This document shows, piece after piece, positions 60,829 to 64,000 of a stretch of DNA of 64,000 bases (position 1 is the stretch's first letter; the number at the start of each line of letters is the position of its first letter). The position numbers and the translations under genes are program-made. The stretch is from Chromohalobacter beijerinckii (GTDB lineage Bacteria; Pseudomonadota; Gammaproteobacteria; Pseudomonadales; Halomonadaceae): NCBI RefSeq assembly GCF_023061185.1, contig NZ_JAKGAK010000009.1, positions 47,572 through 111,571 on the forward strand, read 5' to 3'. Below the pieces are notes generated by a model. It searched no databases. It saw only the letters and a program-made list of their open reading frames with translations, and was not told where the DNA came from.

Positions 60829-62118
60829 ATGACCACGTCCGCACAACTCTTCGAGCAGGCTTGCCGTCACATCCCCGGCGGTGTGAATTCACCTGTGCGT
60901 GCCTTCAAGGGCATGGAGCGTGCGCCGGTATTCATCGAACGTGCCCAGGGCGCCTATCTCTACGATGTCGAAGGACAGCGCTACATCGATTATGTCGGTT
61001 CTTGGGGACCGCTGATCACCGGCCATGCCGATCCCGATGTGCTGGGCGCAGTACGCGATCGACTCGACGATGGGTTGTCCTTCGGCACTCCGACCGCCAT
61101 TGAAACGCGCATGGCGGAGCTGATCTGCGACATCATGCCGTCCATCGACATGGTGCGCATGGTCAACTCGGGCACCGAGGCCACCATGTCGGCGATTCGC
61201 CTGGCACGTGGCCATACCGGGCGCGACAAGATCGTCAAGTTCGAGGGCAATTATCACGGCCATTCCGATTCGTTGTTGGTCAAGGCCGGGTCCGGCGCGT
61301 TGACTCACGGCGAGCCGAGTTCGCCTGGCGTGCCGGCGTCCCTGGCCGAACATACCGTGACGTTGCCCTATAACGACTTGGACGCGGTACGCGCGTGTTT
61401 CGCCGAGCTGGGTGACGAGATCGCCGGCATCATCGTCGAGCCGGTAGCGGGCAACATGAACTGCATCCCGCCGCAGCCCGACTTTCTCAAGGGCCTGCGC
61501 GAGGTGTGCGATGCCCATGGCAGCGTGCTGATCTTCGATGAGGTGATGACCGGCTTTCGCGTGGCGCTGGGCGGTGCTCAGGCGCATTTCGGCGTGACGC
61601 CCGATCTGACCTGCCTGGGCAAGATCGTTGGCGGCGGCATGCCGGTGGGTGCCTTCGGCGGTACCCGCGAGCTCATGGAACAGGTCTCGCCGCTGGGGCC
61701 GATCTATCAGGCGGGCACGCTGGCCGGCAATCCGCTGGCCATGGCGGCGGGGATCGCGCTGCTCGAGAAGATTCGCGAACCGGGCTTCCACGATGCGCTC
61801 GGCGAACGCGTGGCGACGCTGTGCGATGGCTTGGAAGCCCGCGCAGAGGCGGCCGGTGTGGATCTGATCACTCAGCGTGCGGGCGGCATGTTCGGCGTCT
61901 TCTTCACGGCCCAGCGGCGCGTCGATAATTTCGCCCAGGCCACTGCCTGCGATGCCGATACCTTCCGGCGCTTCTTCTTGGGTATGCTTGAGGAGGGCGT
62001 GTATCTGGCACCTTCGCCGTTCGAGGCGGGGTTCATGTCGAGTGCGCATACGGCGGCCGATATCCAGACGACGCTGGACGCCGCCGAACGGGTACTGGCG
62101 ACACTGGGACAGGCCTGA
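60829..62118 (+). CDS. hemL: Glutamate-1-semialdehyde 2,1-aminomutase HemL
   Basis: A PLP enzyme that makes 5-aminolevulinate, the HemB substrate, from glutamate-1-semialdehyde. The 429-residue protein opens [22 protein letters not shown], has [18 protein letters not shown], the HGHSD loop ([14 protein letters not shown]), [14 protein letters not shown] and the PLP lysine Lys265 in [24 protein letters not shown] precedes the ATG. It follows thiE after 104 bases that carry two DnaA boxes, so it may have its own promoter. Confidence 0.97.
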   Translation: MTTSAQLFEQACRHIPGGVNSPVRAFKGMERAPVFIERAQGAYLYDVEGQRYIDYVGSWGPLITGHADPDVLGAVRDRLDDGLSFGTPTAIETRMAELICDIMPSIDMVRMVNSGTEATMSAIRLARGHTGRDKIVKFEGNYHGHSDSLLVKAGSGALTHGEPSSPGVPASLAEHTVTLPYNDLDAVRACFAELGDEIAGIIVEPVAGNMNCIPPQPDFLKGLREVCDAHGSVLIFDEVMTGFRVALGGAQAHFGVTPDLTCLGKIVGGGMPVGAFGGTRELMEQVSPLGPIYQAGTLAGNPLAMAAGIALLEKIREPGFHDALGERVATLCDGLEARAEAAGVDLITQRAGGMFGVFFTAQRRVDNFAQATACDADTFRRFFLGMLEEGVYLAPSPFEAGFMSSAHTAADIQTTLDAAERVLATLGQA

Positions 62119-62168
62119 TACGGCGAGTGAACGATGCAATGCAACGACAGGATGCGGGAGAACGCTCA

Positions 62169-63734
62169 GTGAGCCAGGTATTGATCGAGGCATTGCGCCA
62201 AGGCCAGGAGTTTGGGCATCCGGTCGGCGAGATCGAGGTGTTCGAGACCCATATTTCCTGGGTCATCCTTACTGGCGACTATGCCTACAAGATCAAGAAG
62301 CCGCTGGATTTCGGCAGCTTTCTGGACTTTTCCACGTTGGAAAAGCGGCGCCGGCTCTGCGAGCAGGAAGTGCGCCTCAATCGTCGTCTCGCCCCGGCGT
62401 TGTATCTGGAGACGGTGCCGATCAGTGGTACGCCCGAGGCGCCGCGGCTGGGGGGTAGCGGCACCCCGTTTGAATATGCCGTCAAGATGCGCCAGTTCAG
62501 CAACCGCCACTTGTTCAGCACCCTGCAAGTTAGCGGCGAGCTATCGGTGGAGCTGCTCGACGACCTCGTCGACCAACTGGTGGCGTTCCACGAAGACGCG
62601 CCGCGCATCAGCGGTGATAGCCCACTGGGGTCGCCGGATACTGTGCGCCGCACGCTGGATCGTGAGTTCCGCTTGATCGAGGCGCGGATCGACGATCCCC
62701 AGGCACGCGAGCGGCTGTCGCGGCTCGAAACCTGGAGCCTGGACAGCTTCGCGCGACTCGAACACGAATTCGAGCGGCGCTGGCGCGAAGGCTACGTGCG
62801 TGAGATCCACGGTGACATTCACCTTGGCAATGCGGTGCATTTCGAGGGGCGTGCGCTGCTCTTCGATGGCCTGGAATTCAACGCCGAGCTGCGCTGGAAC
62901 GATGTCGGCTGTGAGCTGGCGTTCTTGCTGATGGATCTCGAAGCGCGCGGTGAGCAAGCCTTCGCTAATCATGTGCTCAATCGCTACCTGGAACTTTCCG
63001 GCGATTACGAGCTGGTGCGTCTGCTCCCCTATTACAAGCTGTATCGAGCGCTGGTGCGGGCCAAGGTGGCGATGCTGCATTACCACCAACCGCAATTGAC
63101 GTCTGACGAACGCCAGGAAGTGTACGCTGAGTACCAGCACTACATTACCTTGGCCGAACGTTACAGTGAGTTTCGCTTCCCGTATCTGATCGTTGGCGTA
63201 GGCGTCTCGGGCAGCGGCAAGAGCCGTTTTACCGGCGAGATGGTGCAGCGACTGGGCGGTGTGCGGGTACGCTCCGACATCGAACGCAAGCGATTGTACG
63301 GCTTCGAGGCCCAGGCCAGCACCGCCGATGGTGCCGATATCTATACGCCCAAGGCTACTGCACGTACCTATGATCGCCTGGCCGAACTGGCGGGAATCTT
63401 GCTGGAATCAGGATTGCCGGCGTGTGTCGATGCCACCTGTCTGACGCGCGCTCAGCGCACGCAGCTGTGCTTTGAAGCCGAACGTCGTGGGCTGCCGGTG
63501 CTGCTGGTGAGTTTTGAAGCGGATGAAGCGACCCTGCGCGCGCGCATCGAAAGGCGTGCTCAGCGCGGTGGCGACCCTTCCGAGGCGGGGCTCGAGGTAC
63601 TTGAACGCCAATTGGAGCGTTTCGAACCCTTCGCCGACGATGAACTGAGCCATCTGGTCCATCTCGATACGACTGCACCGGATGCCAATCTCACCTTGGT
63701 ATCGATGATTCAGGAACGTATTCAGCTCAATTGA
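62169..63734 (+). CDS. Two-domain protein: aminoglycoside-phosphotransferase-like + P-loop kinase
   Basis: A 521-residue cytoplasmic protein. The N-terminal ~330 residues are kinase-like, with KIKKPLDFGSFLDFSTLEKR and the catalytic-type HGDIHLGNAVHFEGRALLFDGLEF (HGD...N...D/E pattern of the APH fold). The C-terminal ~180 residues form a P-loop ATPase with Walker A GVSGSGKS, a LID-like RIERRAQRGGDPSEA and DATCLTRAQR. This fusion is widespread in bacteria but uncharacterised. GTG at 62169 with GGGAG upstream is preferred over the starts at 62127 and 62139, because homologues begin with SQ. It lies 50 bases after hemL. Confidence 0.88.
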   Translation: MSQVLIEALRQGQEFGHPVGEIEVFETHISWVILTGDYAYKIKKPLDFGSFLDFSTLEKRRRLCEQEVRLNRRLAPALYLETVPISGTPEAPRLGGSGTPFEYAVKMRQFSNRHLFSTLQVSGELSVELLDDLVDQLVAFHEDAPRISGDSPLGSPDTVRRTLDREFRLIEARIDDPQARERLSRLETWSLDSFARLEHEFERRWREGYVREIHGDIHLGNAVHFEGRALLFDGLEFNAELRWNDVGCELAFLLMDLEARGEQAFANHVLNRYLELSGDYELVRLLPYYKLYRALVRAKVAMLHYHQPQLTSDERQEVYAEYQHYITLAERYSEFRFPYLIVGVGVSGSGKSRFTGEMVQRLGGVRVRSDIERKRLYGFEAQASTADGADIYTPKATARTYDRLAELAGILLESGLPACVDATCLTRAQRTQLCFEAERRGLPVLLVSFEADEATLRARIERRAQRGGDPSEAGLEVLERQLERFEPFADDELSHLVHLDTTAPDANLTLVSMIQERIQLN

Positions 63735-63901
63735 GGTGCCGTCATCGTCGTGTCGCGGCCGCGTAATGAGCTTGTCATGTGCGCTCCTTACGCTGAAGGG
63801 GTGTTCAGGGTCGTCACATTGCCGCATGGCGTGTGGGTGATGTGAGTCTCGTGATATTGCGCCGCTCCTTTGGGAGCGGCGTTTTTTTGGCATTGCTGGG
63901 A
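63735..63901. other. Intergenic region with a terminator
   Basis: About 170 bases between the kinase-like gene and the partial gene at the window end. Apart from the hairpin listed separately I see no gene or RNA signature here. Confidence 0.6.
63860..63888 (+). terminator. Factor-independent terminator
   Basis: A perfect 9-bp stem (CGCCGCTCC at 63860-63868 against 63873-63881, 4-base loop) is followed by seven T residues (63882-63888). It is oriented to stop rightward transcription from hemL and the kinase-like gene. Confidence 0.9.
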
Positions 63902-64000
63902 TCATGACGTGCGCGCTTTGCGGGGGCTGCGCAGCGAGACCATGGGCGGTGCACCGAGATTCTGACGCGCCCAGTTCATGGCCTGAATGCGGTTATGCAC
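63902..64000 (-). CDS. 3' end of a leftward gene, possibly a LuxR-type regulator
   Basis: The minus strand is open from the window edge to a TGA at 63902-63904, giving the last 32 residues of a protein. The segment VHNRIQAMNWARQNL resembles the end of LuxR-type helix-turn-helix domains (pattern V-x-N-R-x-Q-A-x-x-x-A-R). After it there is a basic tail. With so little sequence this is tentative; the start lies to the right of the window. Confidence 0.4.
   Translation of the reverse strand: MHNRIQAMNWARQNLGAPPMVSLRSPRKARTS

Overview
The window looks like a chromosomal segment of a GC-rich halophilic gammaproteobacterium of the Halomonadaceae, probably Chromohalobacter or a close relative. That is an inference from gene content, protein similarity to remembered Pseudomonas and E. 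coli homologues, and gene order; no database was searched. Almost everything is housekeeping sequence. I see no prophage, insertion sequence, CRISPR array, rRNA or tRNA gene. About 59 protein genes are called, two of them cut by the window edges.

Layout, left to right. (1) 1-7 kb: the 3' part of recG, then a leftward group (small HTH regulator, YccS-like membrane protein, SCP2-like small protein, HU, rubredoxin reductase). (2) 7-10.7 kb, rightward: ubiC-ubiA (ubiquinone) and phoB-phoR (phosphate sensing, with a PhoB box). (3) 10.8-17.5 kb, leftward: an iron-limitation group (sodA, AraC-type regulator, FhuA-like receptor, fhuF), then a ZIP transporter and cysZ. (4) 17.7-26.8 kb: a GAF/EAL cyclic-di-GMP phosphodiesterase converging on phoU-pstB-pstA-pstC-pstS, then a thioesterase and psiE. 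With phoBR this is most of a Pho regulon, split by the iron block. (5) 26.9-36.2 kb: uvrD, hexR, a small unknown gene, an Na+ symporter, DUF72, YitT, mltA and an SDR enzyme. (6) 36.2-53.3 kb, all leftward: hemB, glmS-glmR-glmU, atpIBEFHAGDC, parB-parA, rsmG-mnmG. (7) 53.4-53.9 kb: a non-coding, partly AT-rich region with DnaA boxes, the best candidate for oriC. (8) 53.9-63.7 kb: an amino-acid ABC transporter and erpA (leftward), then rightward CLC channel, hemJ-thiD-thiE, hemL and a two-domain kinase-like protein.

The order oriC - mnmG - rsmG - (parAB) - atp - glmU - glmS resembles the E. coli origin region with the Pseudomonas parAB pair inserted. Gene direction changes around 53-57 kb, as expected where two replication forks part. 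The most unusual signals are regulatory: two perfect DnaA boxes 45 bp apart in front of hemL, the probable oriC next to mnmG, Fur-like sites in front of sodA and the siderophore receptor, two separate three-copy short tandem repeats in 5' leaders, and a terminator-like hairpin inside the amino-acid transporter operon. Three heme genes (hemB, hemJ, hemL), fhuF, erpA and the siderophore receptor make iron and heme a recurring theme.
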